Assembly: GCF_003315075.1 (NCBI RefSeq)
Contig: NZ_QNRJ01000019.1
Span: forward strand, 1 to 62,267
Direction of reading: 5' to 3'
DNA length: 62,267 bases
DNA from: Rossellomorea aquimaris
GTDB lineage: Bacteria > Bacillota > Bacilli > Bacillales > Bacillaceae_B
Shown: positions 47,998 through 57,299 of the stretch, in pieces
Numbering within the stretch: the first letter of the stretch is position 1
Layout of the letters: each line of letters starts with the position of its first letter
Notes under the pieces: model-generated
Database searches by the model: none
Told to the model about the DNA's origin: nothing
The model's input: only the letters and a program-made list of their open reading frames with translations
Program-made: the position numbers and the translations under genes

Positions 47998-48743
47998 TGA
48001 TCATTTCTAAAACTCCGAGAGAGATTGAGATTATGCGGCAAGCTGGAAAGATTGTGGCATTAACTCATGCGGAATTGCAAAAGCATATTTCTCCGGGAAT
48101 ATCGACGAAGGAATTGGATGCAATTGCTGAAAAATTCATTCGTAAACATGATGCAATTCCATCTTTTAAAGGGTATAATGGGTTTCGTGGCAGCATCTGT
48201 GCTTCCGTCAACAATGAGTTGGTTCATGGAATTCCAGGCGATCGGGTTTTAAAGGATGGCGATATAATCAGCATCGATATCGGTGCTAAATATAACGGTT
48301 ATCACGGTGACTCCGCTTGGACATATCCAGTTGGAACAATAGATGATGAAACCCAGAAGCTTCTGGATGTTACGGAAGAGTCATTATTTCTGGGACTTAA
48401 GGAAGCTAAACCAGGCGAGCGTCTGTCGAATATCTCTCATAGTATACAAACATTTGTTGAGGCTAATGGCTTTTCTATCGTTCGAGAGTATGTGGGGCAC
48501 GGAGTTGGTCAAGACTTACATGAGGACCCGCAAATTCCTCATTATGGACCACCCAACAAAGGTCCTCGTTTAAAGCCTGGCATGGTACTGGCTATTGAAC
48601 CAATGGTTAATGCAGGAAGTCGATATGTTAGAACGTTATCAGATAACTGGACAGTCGTCACAGTAGATGATAAAATGTGTGCGCACTTTGAACACACCAT
48701 TGCAATTACTGAAGGCGGCTATGAGATATTGACGAAAGCCTAA
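47997..48743 (+). CDS. map: Methionine aminopeptidase, type I
   Basis: Removes N-terminal methionine from new proteins; 248 aa. The metal ligands are in [17 protein letters not shown] (two Asp), [10 protein letters not shown] (His), LAIEPMVN (Glu) and HFEHTIAIT (Glu). ATG 47997 overlaps adk by one base, with GGAGGCC upstream. Confidence 0.97.
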
Positions 48744-49082
48744 GTGAAGGTGATTGGATTGATCGACTCAGATTCGACGATTCCGGGGATCGGCCAGATT
48801 GTTCAAACCCTTAAAGGGAGAGAAACAGGAAGCTACTCGGTCGTTGTTCAGCAATTGGATGAACGTTTTGTACTCATAGCAGATGGAGATCGAAGAAAGT
48901 TTGATCGCGCCAAGCGAAAGAACATCGCTCATCTTCACTTGTGTGACTATGTTTCTCCAGAAGTTCAAAACAGTATTATAGAAACAGGAAGAGTTACGAA
49001 CGGTAAACTGCGTTATGCTGTTTCAAAGTTTGTTAACGAAGTTTTAAATGATGAGAAGAAGGGAGACATGTTCGATGGCTAA
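48744..49082 (+). CDS. KOW-domain RNA-binding protein (L14e-like, YbzG type)
   Basis: A 112-aa protein between map and infA, the position of B. subtilis YbzG. It has a KOW-like start ([21 protein letters not shown]), a charged middle ([19 protein letters not shown]) and a conserved-looking [23 protein letters not shown] segment, similar to archaeal/eukaryotic L14e. I infer ribosome or RNA binding; its function is not established to my knowledge. GTG 48744 directly follows the map stop; GTG 48753 is an alternative and neither has a strong ribosome site. It overlaps infA by eight bases. Confidence 0.8.
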   Translation: MKVIGLIDSDSTIPGIGQIVQTLKGRETGSYSVVVQQLDERFVLIADGDRRKFDRAKRKNIAHLHLCDYVSPEVQNSIIETGRVTNGKLRYAVSKFVNEVLNDEKKGDMFDG

Positions 49083-49293
49083 GGATGATGTAATTGAAGT
49101 TGAAGGTAAGGTCGCTGAGACTTTGCCCAATGCGATGTTTAAGGTAGAATTAGAAAATGGTCATACAGTACTGGCGCATGTTTCAGGAAAGATCCGTATG
49201 CATTTCATTCGTATCCTACCTGGTGACAAGGTAACAGTAGAATTATCACCGTATGACTTAACTCGTGGTAGAATCACTTATCGTTATAAATAA
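49075..49293 (+). CDS. infA: Translation initiation factor IF-1
   Basis: A 72-aa OB-fold protein that blocks the A site during initiation. Sequence [19 protein letters not shown] through [11 protein letters not shown] is nearly invariant in Bacillus. ATG 49075 lies in the end of the preceding gene; AAGGGAGACATG provides the ribosome site. The longer frame from 49048 is rejected. Confidence 0.98.
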   Translation: MAKDDVIEVEGKVAETLPNAMFKVELENGHTVLAHVSGKIRMHFIRILPGDKVTVELSPYDLTRGRITYRYK

Positions 49294-49325
49294 TCTATTG
49301 CACTCCGTACTATTAAGGAGGTTAG

Positions 49326-49445
<120 letters not shown>

Positions 49446-49469
49446 TCTTAAAGGAGGTGCGCTATCACT

Positions 49470-49835
49470 ATGGCACGTATTGCTGGTGTAGACATTCCAC
49501 GTGACAAACGTGTTGTCATTTCATTAACATACATCTACGGTATTGGTAAAAATACTGCAGCGAAAATCTTATCTGAAGCTGGTGTATCTGAGGATACTCG
49601 CGTTCGCGATCTTACTGACGACGAACTAGGAAAGATTCGTGATATCGTTGATAAATTAAAAGTAGAAGGTGATCTTCGTCGTGAAGTATCACTAAACATC
49701 AAACGTCTTATGGAAATCGGTTCATACCGCGGTCTTCGTCACCGTCGTGGACTACCTGTTCGTGGACAACATACGAAGAACAATGCTCGTACACGTAAAG
49801 GTCCTCGTAAGACTGTAGCTAACAAGAAAAAATAA
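49470..49835 (+). CDS. rpsM: 30S ribosomal protein S13
   Basis: S13 of 121 aa in the 30S head, forming intersubunit bridges and P-site contacts through its basic tail. Start [15 protein letters not shown] and [22 protein letters not shown] (in parts) are conserved. ATG 49470 follows AAAGGAGGTGCGCTATCACT. Confidence 0.98.
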   Translation: MARIAGVDIPRDKRVVISLTYIYGIGKNTAAKILSEAGVSEDTRVRDLTDDELGKIRDIVDKLKVEGDLRREVSLNIKRLMEIGSYRGLRHRRGLPVRGQHTKNNARTRKGPRKTVANKKK

Positions 49836-49842
49836 TAGGTAA

Positions 49843-50250
<408 letters not shown>

Positions 50251-50421
50251 TTTTTCTGTATAAATTTTGTATCGTTGTCTATAATGGGATATGATACAAG
50301 ATACGTTCATTCAGAAAAGTAACCAGTTGTTGGTGCACAATAGGGAACGTAAACATGGGGAATTTCGGACTTTAACTTATTTAGCCCGGAGTTTCGACGT
50401 TTTGAAGGAGGGTAAATATTA
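50251..50421 (+). promoter_or_regulatory. Leader region between rpsK and rpoA
   Basis: 171 bases with no gene. TATAAT at 50280-50285 has a weak TGTATA 17 bases upstream, so a promoter inside the alpha operon is possible. The second half can form AACGT/ACGTT and other short pairings near 50344-50402, but no T-tract is seen. A similar-sized gap exists in B. subtilis. Confidence 0.4.
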
Positions 50422-51366
50422 ATGATCGAAATTGAAAAGCCAAAAATTGAAACGGTTGAGATCAGCGATGATGCCACATATGGAAAGTTCGTCGTAGAAC
50501 CACTTGAGCGTGGATATGGTACAACTTTGGGTAACTCCTTACGTCGTATCCTACTATCGTCACTCCCAGGTGCTGCTGTCACATCTATTCAAATAGATGG
50601 AGTACTGCATGAGTTTTCAACAATTGAAGGCGTCGTAGAGGATGTCACATCCATCATTTTGAATATCAAGAAGCTAGCGTTGAAGATCTACTCTGATGAA
50701 GAGAAAACGCTGGAAATTGATGTACAGGGCGAAGGAGTTGTAACGGCTGCTGATATTACTCATGATAGTGATGTGGAAGTGTTAAATCCTGATTTACACA
50801 TCGCAACATTATCTAAGAGTGGACACTTCCGTGTGCGTTTAAGCGCATCACGTGGACGTGGATACAGACCAGCAGATCAGAACAAACGTGAGGATCTTCC
50901 TATTGGCGTGATCCCAATCGATTCTATTTACACTCCAGTTTCACGCGTTAACTATCAAATAGAAAATACTCGTGTTGGTCAAATGACGAACTACGATAAA
51001 CTTTCTCTTGATGTATGGACTGATGGAAGTATTGGACCAAAAGAAGCGATTTCTTTAGGTGCTAAGATTCTAACAGAACACTTAAATATTTTCGTTGGCC
51101 TTACAGATGAAGCGCAGAATGCTGAAATCATGGTAGAAAAAGAAGAAGACCAAAAAGAGAAAGTTCTTGAGATGACGATCGAAGAATTAGATCTTTCTGT
51201 TCGTTCTTATAACTGCCTGAAGCGTGCTGGAATCAATACTGTTCAAGAGCTTGCTAACAAGACAGAAGAAGATATGATGAAAGTGCGTAACTTAGGACGT
51301 AAATCACTTGAAGAGGTTAAAGTTAAACTTGAAGACCTTGGACTTGGCTTACGTAAAGACGACTGA
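50422..51366 (+). CDS. rpoA: RNA polymerase alpha subunit
   Basis: Subunit of 314 aa that nucleates polymerase assembly and contacts regulators. The N-terminal dimerisation domain ([20 protein letters not shown]) is joined by a flexible linker to a C-terminal domain with the DNA-contact helices ([40 protein letters not shown], parts). ATG 50422 follows GAAGGAGGGTAAATATTA. Confidence 0.98.
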   Translation: MIEIEKPKIETVEISDDATYGKFVVEPLERGYGTTLGNSLRRILLSSLPGAAVTSIQIDGVLHEFSTIEGVVEDVTSIILNIKKLALKIYSDEEKTLEIDVQGEGVVTAADITHDSDVEVLNPDLHIATLSKSGHFRVRLSASRGRGYRPADQNKREDLPIGVIPIDSIYTPVSRVNYQIENTRVGQMTNYDKLSLDVWTDGSIGPKEAISLGAKILTEHLNIFVGLTDEAQNAEIMVEKEEDQKEKVLEMTIEELDLSVRSYNCLKRAGINTVQELANKTEEDMMKVRNLGRKSLEEVKVKLEDLGLGLRKDD

Positions 51367-51388
51367 TAACATCTTCTTCCATATATAG

Positions 51389-51775
<387 letters not shown>

Positions 51776-51796
51776 TAATTCGTGACTTCTAACATT

Positions 51797-51840
51797 AAGG
51801 GCAGGACAGTTAATCCTTAACTGCTTCTTTGCCCTTTTTG
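51797..51840 (+). terminator. Terminator of the S10-spc-alpha cluster
   Basis: AAGGGCA (51797-51803) pairs with TGCCCTT and encloses CAGTTAA-TCC-TTAACTG; TTTTTG follows. It lies 21 bases after the rplQ stop. Confidence 0.85.
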
Positions 51841-51869
51841 TATAAGTGCATGTTGATGAAAAGCAGAGC

Positions 51870-51999
51870 GTTACGATGAGCAGCTCCGGCTGACTCGTCT
51901 AGCTCGTGCATCCCTTCCAACTTCTATTTTCATAGAAGCTGTTCAGTGGTTGAACAAGAAAAGATCTCTTTTCTTTGGTCGGGGTGCAGGCTTTTTTTT
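51870..51999 (+). promoter_or_regulatory. Structured leader upstream of ecfA1 (candidate RNA element)
   Basis: TGCATCCC (51907-51914) can pair with GGGGTGCA (51981-51988) and enclose three hairpins: CTTCTAT-TTTC-ATAGAAG (51921-51938), GTTCA-GTGGT-TGAAC (51941-51955) and AAGAAAAGA/TCTTTTCTT (51956-51975). The closing helix is followed by GG and eight T, so the whole could act as a terminator. An upstream segment GATGAGC (51875-51881) can pair with part of GCTCGTGCATC, competing with the closing helix. No known riboswitch class is recognised. Confidence 0.5.
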
Positions 52000-52058
52000 A
52001 TATGCAGAGTTTTTTTGAGCAGAGTTGAGTATGGATAGCGTAGAGGAGGTTACAGAAA

Positions 52059-52895
52059 TTGAAGGAAATCATTAAAGTAGACGATGTTCATTTCAGATAC
52101 CCTGATCAGAATTCCTTCGCCCTTGAAGGCATTAGTCTGACTGTCAATCAAGGTGAATGGTTAGCGATTGTAGGTCATAACGGATCCGGTAAGTCGACTC
52201 TTGCCAAAATGTTGAATGGGCTTCATTTTCCCGAGAAGGGGAGGGTAACGGTGGACGGGATCGTTCTTGAGGAGAGCTCTATTTGGGACATCCGTTCAAA
52301 GCTGGGTATGGTTTTTCAGAATCCCGATAATCAATTTGTTGGTGCTACAGTAGAAGATGATGTGGCTTTTGGGTTAGAAAACCATGGGGTACCTTATGAA
52401 TCGATGGTACAGCGAGTCAATGATGCTTTAAAAAGTGTCCATATGGAAGATTTTCTTAATCAAGAGCCGCACCATTTATCAGGGGGTCAAAAGCAGCGAG
52501 TAGCGATTGCCGGGGTCGTAGCCCTTCAGCCATCGATCATCATTTTAGATGAAGCGACATCGATGCTTGATCCGAAAGGAAGAAAAGAAGTTCTTGAAAC
52601 AGTACGCAAGCTGAAAGAGGAAGAAAACCTGACGGTGATTTCCATCACCCACGACCTGGAAGAAGCGACAAAAGCCGATCGAATGATTGTATTGAATCAA
52701 GGCATGGTCTTTAAGGAAGGAACCCCGGAAGAAATTTTCTTATTAGAGGACGAGTTAATCAAGCTGGGCCTTGACTCTCCTTTTACAATAAAGCTTGCTG
52801 GAGCCCTTAAAGAGGCAGGGATACCCTTGTCTAAAACCTATTTTACAGAAGAAGAGTTGGTGGATGAATTATGCAAATCACATTTCAACAGGTAG
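52059..52895 (+). CDS. ecfA1: ECF transporter ATPase A1
   Basis: One of two ATPases of the energy-coupling factor module that powers vitamin and metal uptake through interchangeable S components. The 278-aa protein has Walker A GHNGSGKST, Q-loop VFQNPDNQF, signature LSGGQKQRVAIAG and Walker B IIILDEATSMLD. The start is TTG 52059 after GAGGAGGTT. Its last 25 bases overlap ecfA2. Confidence 0.95.
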   Translation: MKEIIKVDDVHFRYPDQNSFALEGISLTVNQGEWLAIVGHNGSGKSTLAKMLNGLHFPEKGRVTVDGIVLEESSIWDIRSKLGMVFQNPDNQFVGATVEDDVAFGLENHGVPYESMVQRVNDALKSVHMEDFLNQEPHHLSGGQKQRVAIAGVVALQPSIIILDEATSMLDPKGRKEVLETVRKLKEEENLTVISITHDLEEATKADRMIVLNQGMVFKEGTPEEIFLLEDELIKLGLDSPFTIKLAGALKEAGIPLSKTYFTEEELVDELCKSHFNR

Positions 52896-53740
52896 AATAC
52901 CGGTATTCATTCAACACTCCATTCGAAAAGCTTGCCCTGCAAGATATCAATCTTTCCATCCCGACAGGTCAGTTCCTCGCAGTGATTGGTCACACCGGTT
53001 CAGGGAAATCAACACTCCTGCAGCATTTAAATGGACTGTTAAAGCCAACGGAGGGCCTCGTACAAGTTGGAGAGCATCAAATAAAAGCCAAACAAAAGGC
53101 AAAAAGCTTAAAGCCGGTCAGACAGAAGGTAGGCATCGTCTTTCAATTTCCCGAGCATCAGCTGTTTGAAGAAACCGTACTTAAAGACATCTGTTACGGA
53201 CCAATGAACTTTGGAGTATCCGAAGAAGATGCGATAAGAAGAGCCAAGGAACTGATCGTAAAGGTTGGACTTTCAGAAGAAGTACTTCATAAATCCCCTT
53301 TTGATTTATCAGGGGGACAAATGAGACGTGTGGCCATTGCGGGTGTACTTGCAATGAATCCTGAGGTCATTGTCCTCGATGAACCTACTGCTGGACTCGA
53401 TCCAAGGGGTCAACGTGAAATCATGGACATGTTTTATGAGCTTCATAAAGAAAAAGGACTGACGACCATTCTCGTCACCCATAGCATGGAAGACGCTGCT
53501 CATTATGCAGAAGAGATTGTGATCATGCAGAAAGGCCGTCTTAAGAGAAAAGGAAGTCCTGAGGAGATATTCTCTTCGGCGGATGAACTGTTTGAGATGG
53601 GATTGGACGTGCCCGACGTCGTTCGTTTTCAATATCAATTTGAACACAAATCAGGAATGAAGCTACCGAAAACCTGTTTAACGATAGAAGAATTAGCTTC
53701 AGCCATCCGTACAGTCAGTGACGGAGGTGAAGTCCTATGA
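52871..53740 (+). CDS. ecfA2: ECF transporter ATPase A2
   Basis: Partner ATPase of 289 aa. Walker A GHTGSGKSTLLQHL, Q-loop VFQFPEHQLF, signature LSGGQMRRVAIAG and Walker B VIVLDEPTAGLD are complete, followed by an ECF-type C-terminal domain. ATG 52871 lies within ecfA1 (25-base overlap). Its stop overlaps the ecfT start (ATGA). A1, A2 and T together form the shared ECF module; the substrate-binding S components are elsewhere. Confidence 0.95.
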   Translation: MQITFQQVEYRYSFNTPFEKLALQDINLSIPTGQFLAVIGHTGSGKSTLLQHLNGLLKPTEGLVQVGEHQIKAKQKAKSLKPVRQKVGIVFQFPEHQLFEETVLKDICYGPMNFGVSEEDAIRRAKELIVKVGLSEEVLHKSPFDLSGGQMRRVAIAGVLAMNPEVIVLDEPTAGLDPRGQREIMDMFYELHKEKGLTTILVTHSMEDAAHYAEEIVIMQKGRLKRKGSPEEIFSSADELFEMGLDVPDVVRFQYQFEHKSGMKLPKTCLTIEELASAIRTVSDGGEVL

Positions 53741-54534
53741 TGGAGAAAATGATCTTTGGTCGCTACGTACCTGCTAAATCCATCCTTCATCAGATGGATC
53801 CGAGGGCAAAACTATTATTTATCTTTGGATTTATATGTGTCGTCTTTCTCGCAAATAATTTTGTTACGTATGGATTGCTCGGTCTTTTTACGTTTGGCGC
53901 ACTCATTCTTTCCAATCTTTCCTTGCGTTTTATTATCGGCGGATTGAAGCCTATCCTATGGTTGATTCTGTTTACGTTCTTTTTACACGTGTTCTTCACC
54001 AAGGAAGGCCCCGTCATCCTGGACTTAGGCGTATTATCTGTTCATGAAGAGGGGTTAAGGCAGGGGATCTTTATTTCTTTACGATTCTTTTATCTGATTC
54101 TCGTCACGTCTTTATTAACGCTGACGACCTCCCCCATTACGATTACGGACGGTCTCGAGACGCTTTTGAACCCACTGAAAAAAGTGAAGTTTCCCGTTCA
54201 TGAGCTGGCTCTTATGATGTCGATTTCCTTACGGTTCATTCCGACTTTGATGGAGGAAACGGATAAAATCATGAAGGCACAAATTGCAAGGGGAGCTGAG
54301 TTTTCTTCCGGTCCTATCAAAGATCGGATCAAAGCCATCATCCCTTTACTGATTCCTCTTTTCGTCAGTGCCTTTAAACGTGCAGAGGACCTGGCAACAG
54401 CCATGGAAGCAAGAGGGTATCAAGGTGGAGAAGGCAGGACGAAATACCGGCTGTTATCCTGGCACAAGAAGGATACAGGGGCGTTAGTGGTACTGGCCTT
54501 TCTAACAGTTATATTGATTATTTTTAGAGGATAA
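53737..54534 (+). CDS. ecfT: ECF transporter transmembrane protein T
   Basis: Membrane scaffold of 265 aa joining the ATPases to S components. It has several hydrophobic segments and two Ala-Arg-Gly coupling motifs (QIARGAEF and EARGYQGG) in cytoplasmic helices that dock on the ATPases. ATG 53737 overlaps the ecfA2 stop; a second ATG follows at 53740. truA follows closely. Confidence 0.94.
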   Translation: MMEKMIFGRYVPAKSILHQMDPRAKLLFIFGFICVVFLANNFVTYGLLGLFTFGALILSNLSLRFIIGGLKPILWLILFTFFLHVFFTKEGPVILDLGVLSVHEEGLRQGIFISLRFFYLILVTSLLTLTTSPITITDGLETLLNPLKKVKFPVHELALMMSISLRFIPTLMEETDKIMKAQIARGAEFSSGPIKDRIKAIIPLLIPLFVSAFKRAEDLATAMEARGYQGGEGRTKYRLLSWHKKDTGALVVLAFLTVILIIFRG

Positions 54535-54548
54535 CGGGGGTGTCGTGT

Positions 54549-55301
54549 ATGCAGAGAGTGAAGTGTACCATCGCTTATGATGGCACCTATTTTCATGGTT
54601 ATCAGGTACAACCCAATCAGCGAACCGTCCAGGGGCTCATAGAAGATATTCTGTCCACGATCCATAAAGGGGAAAGAATCCGGATCAGTGGGTCGGGTCG
54701 GACCGATGCTGGTGTTCATGCGAACGGTCAGGTTTTTCATTTTGATACACCCTTGTCCATCCCTGAAGAGAAATGGCCGGTCGTGCTGAATACACGCTTA
54801 CCGGATGAAGTAACCGTTAAAGAAGCTGAGTTTGTTCTAACTGATTTCCACTCAAGGTTCTCTGTCGTACAGAAGGAATATCGCTACCGTGTATATACGG
54901 GAGAGTCGAGAAGCCCGTTTAACCGTCACTTCTCCCTTCACTATCCCTACACTTTATCTGTGACGGATATGGAGCATGCTGCACGACACCTAATCGGAGA
55001 GCACGACTTCACGAGCTTTTGTTCGGCTAAGACGGAAGTAGAAGATAAAGTAAGAACGATTCACCATATTGACATTCAAGAACATGAAGAAGAAATCGTT
55101 TTTTCTTTTGTAGGGAATGGATTTTTATACAATATGGTGAGGATACTGGTTGGTACCTTATTAGAAGTAGGTTCCGGGGATTTACCGGTAGAGAAGATCC
55201 ATGAAATACTGGAAGCAAGGGATCGCAATAGGGCAGGGAAGACAGCGCCACCCCATGGGTTATATCTGTGGAAGGTTGATTATGGTTGTAATCAGAATTA
55301 G
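54549..55301 (+). CDS. truA: tRNA pseudouridine(38-40) synthase TruA
   Basis: Makes pseudouridine in the tRNA anticodon stem; about 250 aa. The catalytic aspartate is in GSGRTDAGVHANGQ and the C-terminal region has FLYNMVRILVGTLLEVG. ATG 54549 is preferred over GTG 54540, since GGGGGTG (54534-54540) is then at normal spacing and conservation starts at VKCTIAYDG. A family B repeat follows 46 bases after the stop instead of the direct junction to rplM. Confidence 0.95.
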   Translation: MQRVKCTIAYDGTYFHGYQVQPNQRTVQGLIEDILSTIHKGERIRISGSGRTDAGVHANGQVFHFDTPLSIPEEKWPVVLNTRLPDEVTVKEAEFVLTDFHSRFSVVQKEYRYRVYTGESRSPFNRHFSLHYPYTLSVTDMEHAARHLIGEHDFTSFCSAKTEVEDKVRTIHHIDIQEHEEEIVFSFVGNGFLYNMVRILVGTLLEVGSGDLPVEKIHEILEARDRNRAGKTAPPHGLYLWKVDYGCNQN

Positions 55302-55347
55302 TGGGTGTTTAACATTCTGAAAGATAGTTTATATTAGCACCCTTGAA

Positions 55348-55471
55348 GTTGATTGGAGCGGAAGGTGCTCGACTCCTGCGGGAATAGCGGGACAGGTGAG
55401 ACCCCACAGGCGAAGCCGAGGAGGCTCACCGCCCGCCCCGCGGAAAGCGAGCACCTGGAGCGGAAATCAAC
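55348..55471 (+). repeat. Hairpin repeat, family B, copy 3
   Basis: A 124-bp element with GTTGATT and AATCAAC ends. The variable stem is AGGTGCTCG/CGAGCACCT; middle stems GCGGG/CCCGC and GGTGAG/CTCACC; tip GGC-GAA-GCC. Relative to copy 2 the inner stem changes GTGGG/CCCAC to GCGGG/CCCGC and the tip loses one base from each side, both keeping pairing. It lies between truA and the rplM promoter. Confidence 0.92.
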
Positions 55472-55589
55472 CACTACTATTTAGGTATTGACATATCTTC
55501 TCGTAACCATAAAATGAATTGGTTAAATAAAGATGATAATCAAGTTTCAAAAAAAATTCTAAAACAACTAATCCTGGTGTAACATTCTC

Positions 55590-55618
55590 TTGACAATAGT
55601 CTGGGAACAAGATAATAT
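55590..55618 (+). promoter_or_regulatory. SigA promoter for rplM-rpsI
   Basis: TTGACA (55590-55595), a 17-base spacer and TAATAT (55613-55618), upstream of the L13 leader. Confidence 0.8.
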
Positions 55619-55630
55619 AGCATATGGTAT

Positions 55631-55680
55631 GTTATTAACCCCACGATAAGCCCCGGAAACTTATTGTGATTAGAAAATAA
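55631..55680 (+). promoter_or_regulatory. L13 autoregulatory leader
   Basis: Resembles the known Firmicute L13 leader: TTAACCCCACGATAAG, a short loop, then CTTATTGTGATTAGAAAA before rplM. ACGATAAG pairs with CTTATTGT (one G-U). In this class L13 is thought to bind and repress its own mRNA. Confidence 0.75.
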
Positions 55681-55713
55681 ATACTACGGATTCATTAAAT
55701 AGGAGGTTAAATC

Positions 55714-56151
55714 ATGCGTACAACGTATATGGCAAAAGCCAACGAAATCGATCGTAAATGGTTCGTTGTAGATGCTGAAGGCAAAACTCTAGGACGTTTA
55801 GCTAGTGAAGTCGCTTCAATTCTACGCGGAAAACACAAACCAACATTCACACCACATGTTGACACTGGTGATCATGTAATCATTCTTAATGCTTCAAAAA
55901 TTGAACTAACTGGTAAAAAGTTAACGGATAAGATCTACTACCGTCACACTAATCACCCAGGTGGTTTAAAACAACGTACAGCATTAGAAATGCGTACAAA
56001 CTACTCAGAGAAAATGTTAGAGCTTACTATCAAAGGTATGCTTCCAAAAGGTTCTCTAGGTCGTCAAATGTTCAAGAAATTACATGTATATGCTGGAGCA
56101 GAGCATAAGCATCAAGCACAACAACCTGAAGTTTACGAACTTCGTGGATAA
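55714..56151 (+). CDS. rplM: 50S ribosomal protein L13
   Basis: L13 of 145 aa, an early 50S assembly protein. Start [20 protein letters not shown] and [19 protein letters not shown] are conserved. ATG 55714 follows TAGGAGGTTAAATC. Followed by rpsI after 22 bases. Confidence 0.98.
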   Translation: MRTTYMAKANEIDRKWFVVDAEGKTLGRLASEVASILRGKHKPTFTPHVDTGDHVIILNASKIELTGKKLTDKIYYRHTNHPGGLKQRTALEMRTNYSEKMLELTIKGMLPKGSLGRQMFKKLHVYAGAEHKHQAQQPEVYELRG

Positions 56152-56173
56152 TTAATAAGAGGAGGTTATTATC

Positions 56174-56566
56174 TTGGCTCAAGTTCAATATTACGGAACT
56201 GGTCGTCGTAAGAGCTCAGTAGCTCGTGTACGTTTAGTACCAGGTAACGGAAACATTGTTATCAATGATCGTGAAGTAGAAGTATATATCCCATTCGCAG
56301 CACTAAGAGAAGTAATTAAGCAACCACTAGTTGCAACTGAAACTCTTGGTAACTATGATGTTTTAGTAAACGTTCATGGTGGAGGCTATTCTGGTCAAGC
56401 TGGTGCGATCCGTCACGGAATCGCTCGTGCTTTACTACAAGCAGACCCTGAGTACCGTGGATCTCTAAAACGCGCTGGATTATTAACTCGTGACTCTCGT
56501 ATGAAAGAGCGTAAAAAATACGGTCTTAAAGGTGCACGTCGCGCGCCACAATTCTCTAAGCGTTAA
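56174..56566 (+). CDS. rpsI: 30S ribosomal protein S9
   Basis: S9 of 130 aa; its basic tail reaches the P-site tRNA ([11 protein letters not shown]). The start is TTG 56174 after AGAGGAGGTTATTATC and gives [19 protein letters not shown]. Confidence 0.97.
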   Translation: MAQVQYYGTGRRKSSVARVRLVPGNGNIVINDREVEVYIPFAALREVIKQPLVATETLGNYDVLVNVHGGGYSGQAGAIRHGIARALLQADPEYRGSLKRAGLLTRDSRMKERKKYGLKGARRAPQFSKR

Positions 56567-56580
56567 TTATTATTTCAAAC

Positions 56581-56617
56581 AAAAGCTCAACCGATTCATT
56601 CGGTTGGGCTTTTTTTG
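56581..56617 (+). terminator. Terminator after rpsI
   Basis: AGCTCAACCGA pairs with TCGGTTGGGCT (one G-U) around a short loop, followed by seven T. Confidence 0.9.
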
Positions 56618-56627
56618 TTATGTGGGA

Positions 56628-56673
56628 GAGGGACGGACCTTCTGTTTCGCGTGAAACAGAAGGTCCGTCCCTC
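56628..56673. repeat. Perfect 21-bp palindrome
   Basis: Positions 56628-56648 are the exact reverse complement of 56653-56673, with a 4-base loop GCGT. No T-tract follows. It lies between the rpsI terminator and the next gene and resembles a small stand-alone palindromic repeat rather than a second terminator. Confidence 0.9.
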
Positions 56674-56748
56674 AAGAAAATTGGTAACAGTTACTCGAAT
56701 GAAGTGGTGTGTTAAGTAGGAAAATACGTTCAAAGGGGTGGATGACTT

Positions 56749-57195
56749 TTGAACGTTATTACAACTTTCAATACAAAGAGAAGAGAAAAGCAAATTAAGA
56801 CGGAAAGAACATTGCTGAAAGAGATTTCGATTAAAATGCTTCAGGAGAGTGTCCGGAAGCATTTTGGATATATAAAGGTTCAAGGCGGCGTATTTATGCA
56901 GCAGGGCTTTGATGAGGCATGCTTTGATGTGGCCATTGAAGCCTATCTGCTCGGTGGGAAGGTCAGCAAGTTTGGTTATACGGGCGAATCCTCCGACCTC
57001 GTGAAAAAGCGGTGCGAGGAAGAATTAAAACACTTTATTGATACCCTTTATAATTTTTGGTTGTATTGGTCAGAGATGGGCGTCTCTAATCAAGTGGATG
57101 AATCCTTTTATTTCTGCTGCGAGCACTTTGTGGAAACATGGTGGTCAGAAGGCTATGAAAAGGGGATCAAGCGTCATAAACTGCGTTTGAATTAA
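56749..57195 (+). CDS. Uncharacterised DUF2521-like protein (YbaK type)
   Basis: A 148-aa protein in the position of B. subtilis YbaK, between rpsI and cwlD. Features are a charged N-terminal helix (TKRREKQIKTERTLLKE), the phrase FDVAIEAYLLGGKVSKFGYTGESS and aromatic-rich helices (YNFWLYWSEMG, FVETWWSEGYEKG). No signal peptide or known catalytic motif is visible; the function is unknown to me. The start is TTG 56749 after AAAGGGGTGG. Confidence 0.75.
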   Translation: MNVITTFNTKRREKQIKTERTLLKEISIKMLQESVRKHFGYIKVQGGVFMQQGFDEACFDVAIEAYLLGGKVSKFGYTGESSDLVKKRCEEELKHFIDTLYNFWLYWSEMGVSNQVDESFYFCCEHFVETWWSEGYEKGIKRHKLRLN

Positions 57196-57197
57196 TC

Positions 57198-57287
57198 ATT
57201 TCAGTTCTAAAAATCATTCTCGTCCCATATTTTTTAGTAAGGACAGCGGAGCTATAAAAAGGTTTTACTCCGGGTTGAAACTGAAAT
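57198..57287 (+). promoter_or_regulatory. Nested inverted repeats upstream of cwlD
   Basis: ATTTCAGTT (57198-57206) is the exact complement of AACTGAAAT (57279-57287), and inside it CGGAG (57247-57251) pairs with CTCCG (57268-57272). The structure ends just before the cwlD ribosome site GGGAGGA. No clear sporulation promoter is recognised. Confidence 0.45.
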
Positions 57288-57299
57288 GGGAGGACTGGA

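Noticed and set aside
56749..57195. Prophage or mobile origin for the DUF2521-like gene
   Set aside because: Its position between rpsI and cwlD is the same as in B. subtilis, so it is ordinary core content.
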